The notes under the pieces are model-generated. The model saw only the letters and a list, made by a program, of their open reading frames with translations, was not told where the DNA came from and searched no databases. From Acidobacteriaceae bacterium (GTDB lineage Bacteria > Acidobacteriota > Terriglobia > Bryobacterales > Bryobacteraceae), in assembly GCA_019233755.1 (NCBI GenBank), contig JAFAMD010000011.1, positions 62,001-126,000 of the forward strand: 64,000 bases of DNA, read 5' to 3'. The position numbers were made by a program, and so were the translations under genes. Position 1 is the first letter of the stretch, and every line of letters begins with the position of its first letter. Below, one piece after another: positions 1-8,344 of the stretch.

Positions 1-1
1 G

Positions 2-1258
2 CTGTATGGAGCCGGTTCAGCACCGGACGTGGGGTGGTTTGCGAACGCGCCGCTCACAGAGAAGGCATTCTCACGGGGGCATTCCACCGATTACTGGGCG
101 CTTGGCATCCTGGTTTCCGGAGTCGGCAGCATAGCGAGCGCGATCAACGTGATCGCCACGGCCTTTTCGTTGCGGTGCCCGGGTATGACCCTGTCCCGAA
201 TGCCGCTCTTTGTGTGGGTGATGGTGGTGGATTCGTGGCTGATCCTGGTCGCGCTGCCGCCGCTTACGGCGGCGCAGATCATGCTGATGCTCGACCGGTA
301 CCTGGGTGCTAATTTCTTCAATACGCAACAGGGCGGATCGGCCGTTCTATGGCAGCATTTCTTCTGGATTTTCGGGCATCCGGAAGTTTACATTCTGATT
401 TTCCCGGCGTTCGCGATTCTCTCAGAAGTCATCCCAGTGTTTTCACGCAAGCCGCTTTTCGGGCGCGCGGCGATGGTGGGCGCAGTAGTGGCCATCGGGT
501 TCATCAGTCTCGGGGTTTGGGCGCACCATATGTTCGCAGTGGGGATGAGTTCGTGGTCCAATACCTTCTTCGCGGGATCGTCCATGCTGGTGGGCATCCC
601 AACAGGCCTCAAGATTTTCAACTGGACGGCGACGATGTACGGCGGAAAGCTACGGCTGCAAACGCCGCTGCTGTACTGCTGCGCGTTTCTTTTCCAGTTT
701 CTGGTGGCCGGCCTGACCGGAATCATGCTGGCGGTCGCGCCTTTCGACTGGCAGCTGCATGATTCGTACTTCTTGATTGCGCATTTCCATTACACCCTCA
801 TGGGCGGACTGGTTATGGGCATTTTTGCCGGGATTTACTACTGGTTTCCGAAAGCGATCGGCAAGATGTACAACGAGAAACTCGGGAAGTGGCAGTTCTG
901 GCTGATGATTATCGGCTTCAACCTGACATTTCTTCCGCAGCATATCGCCGGCATGCTGGGCATGCCGCGCCGTATCTACACGTACGCGCCGGGACGCGGT
1001 TGGGAGTTGTGGAACCTGCTTTCATCGCTAGGCGCCATGGTGCAGTTTGTGGCCGTTGCGTGCCTGGTCTGGAACCTGGTGCATTCGGCCCTGCGCGGTG
1101 AACCGGCAGGTGATGACCCGTGGGATGGCTGGACGCTGGAATGGGCGACGACCTCCCCTCCGCCCGAGTACAACTTCGAGAAGCTACCGGTCGTGCGCAG
1201 CAGCAGACCGCTTTGGGATATGAAACATCCGCATGATCCAGATTGGAAGTACGAATAG
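2..1258 (+). CDS. ctaD: Cytochrome c oxidase subunit I (5' end outside window)
   Basis: This is the catalytic heme-copper subunit of an aa3/caa3-type terminal oxidase in the cytoplasmic membrane, which reduces O2 to water and pumps protons. The frame is open from base 2 with no start, so roughly the first quarter of the protein lies upstream of the window. The visible part carries the CuB/crosslink motif GHPEVY, the two adjacent CuB histidines in WAHHMF, and the heme a3/heme a histidines in AHFHYTLMGG. The late-helix signature GMLGMPRRI is also present. Many hydrophobic helices are evident. Subunit III begins 7 bases after the stop with a GAGGGGA ribosome-binding site between them. Subunit II is not seen and probably lies upstream. 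Identity is near certain; only the N-terminus is missing. Confidence 0.97.
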   Translation: MYGAGSAPDVGWFANAPLTEKAFSRGHSTDYWALGILVSGVGSIASAINVIATAFSLRCPGMTLSRMPLFVWVMVVDSWLILVALPPLTAAQIMLMLDRYLGANFFNTQQGGSAVLWQHFFWIFGHPEVYILIFPAFAILSEVIPVFSRKPLFGRAAMVGAVVAIGFISLGVWAHHMFAVGMSSWSNTFFAGSSMLVGIPTGLKIFNWTATMYGGKLRLQTPLLYCCAFLFQFLVAGLTGIMLAVAPFDWQLHDSYFLIAHFHYTLMGGLVMGIFAGIYYWFPKAIGKMYNEKLGKWQFWLMIIGFNLTFLPQHIAGMLGMPRRIYTYAPGRGWELWNLLSSLGAMVQFVAVACLVWNLVHSALRGEPAGDDPWDGWTLEWATTSPPPEYNFEKLPVVRSSRPLWDMKHPHDPDWKYE

Positions 1259-1265
1259 AGGGGAC

Positions 1266-1874
1266 ATGGCTGAGGCACTTGAATTGACGGCAGATGCGCT
1301 CACCATGGAGCGCGAGTGGAAGACACCCGACCGGGGAACGGTCGGGATCATCTTCCTGATTGTTACAGAGTCGGCGCTCTTCTTAATTTTCGTTCTCGCG
1401 TACCTCGTTTATATCGGAAAGAGCGTGGTGGGCCCGTATCCGAAAGACGTACTGGAAATGCCGATTGCGGCGACGGTATGCCTGCTTTCGAGCAGCCTGA
1501 CGATCGTCATGGCCGAACACCAACTCGAGAAGAACCGCATAGGGCCTTTCAGGCTGTGGTGGGCGATAACGATCCTGCTTGGCCTTTACTTCCTGTACGA
1601 TACGGCACTGGAATGGAAAAAGCTCATCTATGTAGACCACCTGACGATCAGCACGAACCTGTTCGGTACGACTTTCTACTCGTTGGTCGGCTTGCACGCG
1701 AGTCACGTAACCGTGGGGATGACTTTCCTGCTGCTTGTGTTTACGGTGAGCCTGCTGGGATTTCCGATCGAAACGCAGAAGCGGCGGGTGAAGTTCCTAT
1801 CGTGGTACTGGCACTTTGTCGATTGGGTTTGGGTCATCGTTTTCACTGTGGTGTATATCGTCAGCGCGAGATGA
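1266..1874 (+). CDS. ctaE: Cytochrome c oxidase subunit III
   Basis: This is a 202-residue, five-helix integral membrane subunit of the terminal oxidase, the short form typical of caa3 and bacterial oxidases that lack the first two helices of mitochondrial subunit III. The first helix contains TESALFLIFVLAY with the conserved Glu. The later segment GLHASHVTVGMTFLLL is the characteristic HxxHV-containing helix, and the C-terminal WYWHFVDWVWVIVF signature is also typical. The ATG at 1266 (MAEALEL) is chosen over an upstream in-frame start because it follows a GAGGGGA site and avoids a 26-base overlap with subunit I. It is third in transcription order after the presumed subunit II and subunit I. 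Confidence 0.95.
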   Translation: MAEALELTADALTMEREWKTPDRGTVGIIFLIVTESALFLIFVLAYLVYIGKSVVGPYPKDVLEMPIAATVCLLSSSLTIVMAEHQLEKNRIGPFRLWWAITILLGLYFLYDTALEWKKLIYVDHLTISTNLFGTTFYSLVGLHASHVTVGMTFLLLVFTVSLLGFPIETQKRRVKFLSWYWHFVDWVWVIVFTVVYIVSAR

Positions 1875-1886
1875 GAGGGCGCACGT

Positions 1887-2750
1887 ATGTCAGTTGAAGA
1901 ACATCACGGCGAACCGGGCGAACGAACCCAGGAGACACACGTTCAATTACCCGCGCCGACGTTTTGGCCGATGATTTTCGCCTTCGGCGTCACGCTGCTG
2001 CTTGCGGGACTGGTGACATTCTGGGCGGTCAGCTTAATCGGCTTTATCATAGTTCTGCGCGCGGTGTGGGGCTGGTGGCACACGGTGATTCCGCACGAGG
2101 AACATGAGTATGTCGCAATCGAGCCGGAGCACCGCCCGGCCCCGATCCTGGTGGAATACCGATCTGTGGTGCGGCTGACGGTCGGCGAGGAGGGCCATCG
2201 TGCCCATCTGCCGGTGGAAGTGCATCCGTACACGGCGGGCGCAGTGGGCGGGCTGGTGGGCGGTGCGGCGATGGCGATTCTGGCCTGCTTATACGGACTG
2301 GTCAGGGAACATAGCATCTGGTACCCCATCAACCTGCTGGCGGGCGTCATCCTCCCCGGAATGGGAAACGCGACTGCGGAGCAACTGCGGCAGTTCAACG
2401 CGGGAGTTTTTGGCGCAGCGCTAATCGGGCACATCTGCATCTCGATTTTGGTTGGAATCGTCTATGCCGCGATCATGCCGATGTTTCCAAAATATGCGGC
2501 GCTGTGGGCGGGCATTCTGGTTCCACTGTTCTGGACCGGCCTGACGTATCCATTGATAGGTATTCTCAACCCGGCGATGGGCGAGCACATCAGTTGGCCC
2601 TGGTTTGTGGTGTGCCAGCTTGCTTTCGGTTTGTGCGGGGGCTACGTGATCGCGCGCAGCACCAATATCCGCACCTTTCAATCAAAGGCTTTCGTGGAAA
2701 GAGCCGGGCTGGAATTTCCGGGAAGCCACCCGGAGAAGGAGCCGCAGTGA
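1887..2750 (+). CDS. Oxidase subunit IV-like protein fused to a four-helix membrane module
   Basis: This 287-residue membrane protein sits where caa3 operons usually encode the small subunit IV. Residues about 25-65 form two hydrophobic segments (FWPMIFAFGVTLLLAG and a following helix), then HEEHEY, which resembles a subunit IV tail. From about residue 113 (VHPYTAGAVGGLVGG) an additional glycine-rich module with about four more helices follows. I do not recognise the second half by function; the respiratory context suggests an oxidase accessory role. The stop overlaps the GTG start of the next gene as GTGA, which indicates translational coupling. The identity of the N-terminal part is inferred from position and hydropathy, not from a diagnostic motif. 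Confidence 0.7.
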   Translation: MSVEEHHGEPGERTQETHVQLPAPTFWPMIFAFGVTLLLAGLVTFWAVSLIGFIIVLRAVWGWWHTVIPHEEHEYVAIEPEHRPAPILVEYRSVVRLTVGEEGHRAHLPVEVHPYTAGAVGGLVGGAAMAILACLYGLVREHSIWYPINLLAGVILPGMGNATAEQLRQFNAGVFGAALIGHICISILVGIVYAAIMPMFPKYAALWAGILVPLFWTGLTYPLIGILNPAMGEHISWPWFVVCQLAFGLCGGYVIARSTNIRTFQSKAFVERAGLEFPGSHPEKEPQ

Positions 2751-3529
2751 GCAAATCGCGGAACAGCATGCAAACTCGACGTCGAATTTCCCTGTTCAGC
2801 AGCGTACTCCTATTGCTTTGTGTAGCGGGCTGCGAACCCCCGGGCAAACCGGGAGCCGGTGAGGTTTCGGCAGAAGATGTGATGGACTTTCCTACGCTGT
2901 ACGCCACGAATTGCCAGGGGTGTCACGGCGTAGATGGAAAGAACGGGGCGGCACGAATCCTGAATGATCCGCTGTATCTGACGGTCATTCCAAAAGATCA
3001 ACTGCAAGAGACGATTGAAATGGGCAGGCCGGGAACGGCGATGCCGGCGTGGGCACAGAGCCAGGGTGGTCCGTTGACGCCGAAGCAGGTAACTGCGCTA
3101 GTGAATGGCATAGAGCAGAATTGGGCTAAGCCGGTAAATTTCCACGGCGCGGCCGTGCCGTCTTACTCGGGCGAAGGAGTTAACGGCAACGCGGACAACG
3201 GCAGGAAACTATTCGGAAGGGACTGCTTCATGTGCCATGGGCCGGGAGCGCGCATCGGATCAGTGACAGATGCGTCATTTCTTTCGCTTGTGACGGACCA
3301 GGCTTTACGGACTTCGATCATCGTCGGGCGGCCGGATTTCGGCATGCCCGATTACCGGGTCCTCGGCCTGGGACATGCGTTGAGCGATCAGGACATTTCG
3401 GACCTGGTGGCGTATTTGGCGGAGAAGCGGCCACCGGCAGTAACGGCCGCGCTCGTAGGCCCGGCACCGGGTGCGGGGAACGAAGGGAACAAATCAACAG
3501 GAAGCAGCAGCGAGAGAGGAACTCAGTGA
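2747..3529 (+). CDS. Diheme cytochrome c lipoprotein
   Basis: This is a 260-residue exported c-type cytochrome with two heme-binding sites, C56-QG-CH and C160-FM-CH. Each lies in a separate cytochrome c domain (about 45-125 and 150-235). The N-terminal region has a hydrophobic stretch ending in the lipobox VAGC, so the mature protein is probably lipid-anchored on the outer face of the inner membrane. It is a likely electron carrier between the Rieske/cytochrome b complex and the oxidase encoded around it. The GTG at 2747 overlaps the preceding TGA; an ATG at 2768 (MQTRRR) is an equally good alternative that still keeps the signal peptide. The C-terminus is Gly/Ser/Asn rich. Confidence 0.88.
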   Translation: MSKSRNSMQTRRRISLFSSVLLLLCVAGCEPPGKPGAGEVSAEDVMDFPTLYATNCQGCHGVDGKNGAARILNDPLYLTVIPKDQLQETIEMGRPGTAMPAWAQSQGGPLTPKQVTALVNGIEQNWAKPVNFHGAAVPSYSGEGVNGNADNGRKLFGRDCFMCHGPGARIGSVTDASFLSLVTDQALRTSIIVGRPDFGMPDYRVLGLGHALSDQDISDLVAYLAEKRPPAVTAALVGPAPGAGNEGNKSTGSSSERGTQ

Positions 3530-4068
3530 GCGTAACGGATCCGAAGCATGACGTGGCGGAGAAGCAGCCGAAAGAGGAATCTACCCGGCGTGACTGGCTT
3601 TTTCTGGCCGGAGTGGCGGTGAACGCGGCGGCGGGATTGCTGCTGGCAGTACCGCTGGTCGGGTTTGTGTTTTCGAGCTTTGTAGAAAAGAAGGACCCGC
3701 GCGCCTGGATTTCGCTCGGAGCGCTCGAGAACTTTCCCGAGAAATCTACGCGCCTGGCAACCTACCAGAACCCCTTCACACGGCCGTGGGACGGAAAGAC
3801 GGCCAACATTCCATGTTGGGTGCGCCGGCTGACGGGGAACAAGTTCCAAGTGTTTGCGATCAACTGCGCGCACCTGGGCTGTCCGGTGCGGTGGTTCGAG
3901 GAATCGGGGCTGTTCATGTGCCCGTGCCATGGCGGAGTGTATTACGAAGACGGCTCGCGCGCGTCGGGCCCGCCGCCGCGCGGCCTGTTCGAGTACGACT
4001 ACAAGGTAGAAAACGGGGAATTGTGGGTCAAGGGCGGGGAAATGCCCACACTGGCGAACCCCGTTTAG
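3526..4068 (+). CDS. Rieske [2Fe-2S] protein of the bc complex
   Basis: This is the iron-sulfur subunit of a cytochrome bc/b6f-type quinol oxidoreductase, 180 residues. A cytoplasmic N-terminus is followed by one transmembrane helix (about residues 25-45), then the soluble Rieske domain. The cluster-binding motifs are complete: C114-A-H116-L-G-C119 and C132-P-C134-H135-G-G. C114, H116, C132 and H135 are the expected ligands, and C119/C134 the expected disulfide. The GTG start overlaps the stop of the cytochrome c gene (GTGA). The TRRDWLFLAG stretch before the helix is twin-arginine-like, as in other Rieske proteins, which are Tat substrates. The cytochrome b gene starts 15 bases downstream. 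Confidence 0.95.
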   Translation: MSVTDPKHDVAEKQPKEESTRRDWLFLAGVAVNAAAGLLLAVPLVGFVFSSFVEKKDPRAWISLGALENFPEKSTRLATYQNPFTRPWDGKTANIPCWVRRLTGNKFQVFAINCAHLGCPVRWFEESGLFMCPCHGGVYYEDGSRASGPPPRGLFEYDYKVENGELWVKGGEMPTLANPV

Positions 4069-4083
4069 GCCGGAGACAGAGCA

Positions 4084-5592
4084 ATGAAGACGCTTAGAAA
4101 CATGGCCGTGTGGCTTGACGAACGACTGCACCTCACGGCACTGTGGGCATCGTCGGCCGGACATGAAGTGCCGGCGACTTCCGGCAGTTGGTGGTACGTA
4201 TTCGGGAGTGCGACGCTGCTGTGCTTCATCATTCAGGTAATCACGGGCGCGTGTCTGGCGTTTGTCTACATTCCCTCCACCAGTGAAGCGTACACAAGCC
4301 TGCAGTATCTGAACCACGTCCAGTTCTGGGGATGGTACCTGCGCGCGATTCACTACTGGGGATCGAACTGCATGGTGGCATTCATGACGTGCCACATGAT
4401 TCAAGTCTTTCTCTTCGGAGCTTATAAGTATCCGCGGGAGCTGACCTGGATCAGCGGCCTTTTCCTGCTGCTGTGCACATTGGGGATGGCATTCACCGGA
4501 CAGGTGATGCGGTGGGACCAGGACGCTTATTGGGGCTTGTCGATCGGCGCGTCCATCATGGGCCGGATTCCGCTAATTGGAGGACAACTCGTACACCTTC
4601 TTTTAGCCGGACCCATCATCGCGGGCGAGACGCTATCGCGTTTCTTCACGCTGCATGTGTTTATCATTCCGGGCCTGATTATCGCGATTATCGTCATGCA
4701 CCTGCGCCTGGTATTGGCGAAGGGCATCAACGAATATCCGAGGCCGGGATACCAGGTTCACCGGGCGACTTACGACGCGGATTATGCCGATATTATCCGG
4801 AAAGAAGGCGTGCCGTTTGTTCCGAAGGCGGTGGACAAAGACCTGATTTTTTCGGCGTTCGTTATCGTGCTGATCCTGGTTTTAGCGCTTGTGTTCGGGC
4901 CGAAGGGACCGAAAGGCATTCCGGATCCGGCGCTTGTGGACACCAATCCGAGACCGGACTTCTACTTCCTTTCGATCTTCGCGGCACTGGCGCTGCTGCC
5001 GGACTGGATGGAAATGCTGGTCATGTTCATTGCACCGGCGATCGGACTCCTGTACCTGCTGGCGCTGCCGTTCATTTCGAATACCGGAGAAAAGAGTGCG
5101 CGGCGCAGACCGGTGGCAGTGCTTTCGGTCATCCTCATCGTCCTGGTGATTGTCACGCTGGCATGGTACGGCGAGACGTCTCCATGGTCTCCGGATATGG
5201 TGGCCTGGAGCGGGGCTGCAGTTCCTGTCAAGTTTTTGAAGGGGCGAACCCCGCTACAGATGCACGGCGCGACTTTGCTGCAGAACAAGCAGTGCCGGAA
5301 TTGCCACTCGCTAGGCGGGGAAGGCGGAGAGCGCGGCCCGTCGCTCGATGCCGTGGCCACGCGGTTGACGGCCGACCAGATGGTCCGGCAGATCATCCAA
5401 GGCGGCGGCAATATGCCCGCTTACGGCAAGAAGGTGACGCCGCCGGAGGTGGATGCAATGGTGTCATTCATGACAACGCTGCGGCCGGAATCGACGCCGC
5501 CATCGAGAGACTCGGCGCCGCCGATGAACAAGCTGCCTAGGGATTTCGCGGTAGTGCTGCCGCCGGCCGAACAGGCAGACGCGAAGAAGTGA
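4084..5592 (+). CDS. Cytochrome b (b6-subunit IV fusion) with C-terminal cytochrome c domain
   Basis: This 502-residue protein is the quinol-oxidising membrane subunit of the bc complex. The N-terminal b6-like part has heme-ligand pairs H90/H104 and H191/H206; the 14-residue gap in the second pair is the b6 rather than bc1 spacing. A subunit-IV-like part follows from about residue 250. Its Qo-site motif is PDFY (291-294) instead of PEWY. The C-terminal domain (about 385-470) contains C404-RN-CH, a covalent c heme, so electrons could pass within one chain. The segment GQVMRWDQDAYWG matches the conserved helix C region. The TGA overlaps the GTG of the next gene (GTGA). Confidence 0.93.
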   Translation: MKTLRNMAVWLDERLHLTALWASSAGHEVPATSGSWWYVFGSATLLCFIIQVITGACLAFVYIPSTSEAYTSLQYLNHVQFWGWYLRAIHYWGSNCMVAFMTCHMIQVFLFGAYKYPRELTWISGLFLLLCTLGMAFTGQVMRWDQDAYWGLSIGASIMGRIPLIGGQLVHLLLAGPIIAGETLSRFFTLHVFIIPGLIIAIIVMHLRLVLAKGINEYPRPGYQVHRATYDADYADIIRKEGVPFVPKAVDKDLIFSAFVIVLILVLALVFGPKGPKGIPDPALVDTNPRPDFYFLSIFAALALLPDWMEMLVMFIAPAIGLLYLLALPFISNTGEKSARRRPVAVLSVILIVLVIVTLAWYGETSPWSPDMVAWSGAAVPVKFLKGRTPLQMHGATLLQNKQCRNCHSLGGEGGERGPSLDAVATRLTADQMVRQIIQGGGNMPAYGKKVTPPEVDAMVSFMTTLRPESTPPSRDSAPPMNKLPRDFAVVLPPAEQADAKK

Positions 5593-7802
5593 ATTCGGCT
5601 GCAAGCGCGGTAATGGCGTCATGGAGCCTGAGCGTTCCGGCGATTGCATTACTGCTTGTTATCGCGCTGGTGTATGTGCGCGGATGGCGCCGCGGGCGGC
5701 GATTGATTCGGGATCAGCGCGACGACTCGCGCCTCATCGCGTTCCTCGCCGGGTTAGGGGTGGTGTTCCTGGCGACAGAATCACCACTCGATTCATTCGA
5801 TAACCTCTACCTGGCTGCGCACATGACGCAGCATTTCCTGCTGATGATGGTGGCGCCGCCGCTGGTGCTGCTGGGGCACCCGGTGCTGCCGCTACTGCGC
5901 GGACTTCCGAAGCCCCTTGTGAAGGAAGGGCTGGGTCCGTTTCTCACGTGGCGTCCGCTGCGACGATTCTTTGAGCTGCTGAGTTCACCACTGGTGGCGT
6001 GGGGCGTTTTTTCATTCAGCACGATCTTCTGGCATCTTCCTTATTTTTATGAGCTGGCGTTGCATTCGAGGTTCTGGCACGGAGCTCAGCATGCGTCGTT
6101 CTTCTGGTCAGGGGTGGTGTTCTGGTGGCTGATTGTGGAGCCGGGACCAGGCAAATCAAAGTGGCCGCGCTGGGTGGCGATTCCCTACCTGCTTACTTCG
6201 GACCTGCTGAATACCGCGATTTCGGCAGCCTTCGTCTTTTCCGGGCGCATTCTCTACCCTAGCTATGCAGCCATTCATGGCAGCCAACTGGAGACGCTGA
6301 AGGACCAGACACTCGCCGGGCTTGTCATGTGGATTCCGGGGGAGATGATCTACCTGATTCCGGCGTTTACGATCACGGTGCAGGTAGTTACCGGATCGCG
6401 AACGCGACATAACTACGGAGTGACGCGGGTACGCCGCGCTCTGGCTGAAGCCGGAGCGAACCGATTGCTGCTGTTGGCGCGGTGGCGCAGACCGCTGCAA
6501 ATCGCGATGCTGGCGGTGGCGGTCGCGGTCGTTGCGGATGGATTCTTCGGGCCGCAGATTACACCGCTGAACCTGGCGGGAGTGCTGCCGTGGATTCATT
6601 GGCGGGCGCTGTCGATCTTCGCGCTGCTGCTGGTGGGCAACCTGTTCTGCATGGCGTGTCCTTTTACGTTCGTGCGCGATCTTGGGCGGAAGGTGTTTCC
6701 AGCCAGGCTGCGATGGCCCCGGCAACTGCGGAACAAATGGATTCCGGCGGTGCTGTTGCTCGTGTATCTGTGGGCGTATGAAGCGTTCGGATTGTGGGAC
6801 AGCCCGTGGGTGACGGCTTGGATTATCGCCGGATACTTTGTGGCGGCGCTGGTGGTGGATGGATTGTTTCGCGGCGCCAGTTTCTGCAAGTACGTCTGCC
6901 CCATCGGGCAGTTTCATTTTGTAAGCTCGCTGGTGTCACCGAAAGAAGTAGGAGTGAAGGACGCGCAAAAATGCAAGAGCTGCCAGACGTACGACTGCCT
7001 GCGAGGCAATGAACGATCGCGCGGCTGCGAGCTCTATCTTTTTCAGCCGAAAAAAGCAGGCAATCTGGATTGCACGTTCTGCCTGGATTGCGTGACGGCG
7101 TGTCCGCAGGATAACGTCGGGCTGCTTTCGATCATGCCGGCTAAGACGCTGGTGACAGACCCGTACCGGTCGTCGATCGGGCGGCTGTCGAAGCGGACGG
7201 ACCTGGCGGTGCTCGTGCTGTTGTTTGTGTTTGGCGCGTTCGTGAATGCGGCAGGTATGGTGACGCCGGTAATGATGTGGGAGCACGGCTGGCATGCGCG
7301 GCTGGGCGCACACGCGATGCCGCTGGTGGTCGCGCTGTTCGTGCTGGCGGGCGCGGTGATCTTGCCGGGGCTGGCGATGGTGCTGGCGGGTGGACTGAAC
7401 CTGTTCACACTCGGTGGTAGAGGTGTGATGGAGACGGTGCGGCGGTTCGTGTTTGCACTGGTGCCGGTTGGATTCGGAATGTGGGCCGCGCATCTGCTCT
7501 ATCATTTTTCGATTGGCTGGGATGCGGCCTGGCCCGCGGTGCAGCGGGTAGTTGCCGGGACGGCTACGGCGTTCGCGATGCCGAGTGTGCCAGACTGGCT
7601 GACGGCGGCCCAGATTCTGGTTTTGAATGCGGGCTTGCTGCTCACTCTGTGGGTTGTGTGGCGAGTGGCTATCGGGAGCACCGGACGAGTGCGCGCCGCC
7701 GTGGCACTGATGAGCCCGTGGGCAGTGGTTTCGGTCGGGCTGTACCTGGCAGGAGCGTGGATTCTATTGCAACCGATGCAGATGCGCGGAATGATGCATT
7801 AA
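5589..7802 (+). CDS. CtaG-type oxidase assembly protein fused to a polyferredoxin
   Basis: This is a 737-residue, two-part membrane protein. Residues about 1-280 match the caa3 CtaG assembly family, with AAHMTQHFLLMMVAPPL and histidine-rich helices, thought to act in copper delivery to CuB. From about residue 300 a NapH/CcoG-like polyferredoxin follows, with C354-MA-C357P and FC433-KYV-C437P near membrane helices. The CKSC (462-465) and C495-TF-C498-LD-C501-VTA-C505P sets imply 4Fe-4S binding. Several C-terminal helices complete the protein. The GTG start overlaps the cytochrome b stop; the downstream gene overlaps by one base (TAATG). The order suggests maturation of the complexes encoded upstream. 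CtaG and CcoG-like proteins are normally separate, so the fusion is notable. The single reading frame is continuous throughout. Confidence 0.88.
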   Translation: MNSAASAVMASWSLSVPAIALLLVIALVYVRGWRRGRRLIRDQRDDSRLIAFLAGLGVVFLATESPLDSFDNLYLAAHMTQHFLLMMVAPPLVLLGHPVLPLLRGLPKPLVKEGLGPFLTWRPLRRFFELLSSPLVAWGVFSFSTIFWHLPYFYELALHSRFWHGAQHASFFWSGVVFWWLIVEPGPGKSKWPRWVAIPYLLTSDLLNTAISAAFVFSGRILYPSYAAIHGSQLETLKDQTLAGLVMWIPGEMIYLIPAFTITVQVVTGSRTRHNYGVTRVRRALAEAGANRLLLLARWRRPLQIAMLAVAVAVVADGFFGPQITPLNLAGVLPWIHWRALSIFALLLVGNLFCMACPFTFVRDLGRKVFPARLRWPRQLRNKWIPAVLLLVYLWAYEAFGLWDSPWVTAWIIAGYFVAALVVDGLFRGASFCKYVCPIGQFHFVSSLVSPKEVGVKDAQKCKSCQTYDCLRGNERSRGCELYLFQPKKAGNLDCTFCLDCVTACPQDNVGLLSIMPAKTLVTDPYRSSIGRLSKRTDLAVLVLLFVFGAFVNAAGMVTPVMMWEHGWHARLGAHAMPLVVALFVLAGAVILPGLAMVLAGGLNLFTLGGRGVMETVRRFVFALVPVGFGMWAAHLLYHFSIGWDAAWPAVQRVVAGTATAFAMPSVPDWLTAAQILVLNAGLLLTLWVVWRVAIGSTGRVRAAVALMSPWAVVSVGLYLAGAWILLQPMQMRGMMH

Positions 7803-8344
7803 TGCGCAAGAGCCTTCGAGTAGTTTTGGCGGCTGCCGCACTGATTGCCGCGACAGGAACGGCCCTGGCGGATGGCGGGTCGCTGATCGTGAGGAAGCAG
7901 ACGGGCTCGCTGGTGGTGAGCGTCTTCTCAGGGGAATCGCCGGTGAGGATTGGGACATCCGACCTGAGCGTGATGGTGCAGAAGGCGTCCGATCAATCGG
8001 CGGTGATGGATGCGACGGTGATGCTGCGGCTTACGACAAGAACGCCCGCGGGCGACGTAACCGAGGTAGTGGCACCGGCAACGCACGCGAAGGCGACGAA
8101 TAAGACCCTGTATGCCGCAAACGTGACGCTGCCGTTCCCCGGGCTATGGCGGCTGTCCGCGGAGGTAACTTCGGGAGCCGAGACAGCGGGCGTCACGGCA
8201 GATTTGAATGTACTGCCGCAGGCACCCCCGGTCGAAACCTACTGGCCGTACTTTTCGGTGATTCCGTTCGCGATTCTGCTTTTCTTGTTTAATAGATGGC
8301 TGCGCGGCAGGAGAGAGCTCGCAGGTCCGCGAGCACAGCCATAG
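7802..8344 (+). CDS. YtkA-like periplasmic protein, membrane anchored
   Basis: This 180-residue exported protein has a signal peptide (MRKSLRVVLAAAALIAATG..ALA), a beta-sandwich-like middle part (about 25-140) and a C-terminal transmembrane helix (FSVIPFAILLFLFNRW) followed by positive charges. The motif LPFPGLWRLSAEV in the middle part resembles YtkA/FixH-like domains found next to copper and oxidase assembly genes. It is the last gene of the respiratory operon, and its ATG overlaps the previous TAA by one base. A role in copper handling or oxidase assembly is inferred from context and fold resemblance only. Its 3' end overlaps the convergent oxidoreductase gene by 56 bases. Confidence 0.65.
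   Translation: MRKSLRVVLAAAALIAATGTALADGGSLIVRKQTGSLVVSVFSGESPVRIGTSDLSVMVQKASDQSAVMDATVMLRLTTRTPAGDVTEVVAPATHAKATNKTLYAANVTLPFPGLWRLSAEVTSGAETAGVTADLNVLPQAPPVETYWPYFSVIPFAILLFLFNRWLRGRRELAGPRAQP

Noticed and set aside
3523..4404. Minus-strand open frame opposite the Rieske and cytochrome b genes
   Set aside because: Arginine/histidine/glutamine-rich translation typical of antisense frames; the plus-strand genes have complete cofactor motifs.
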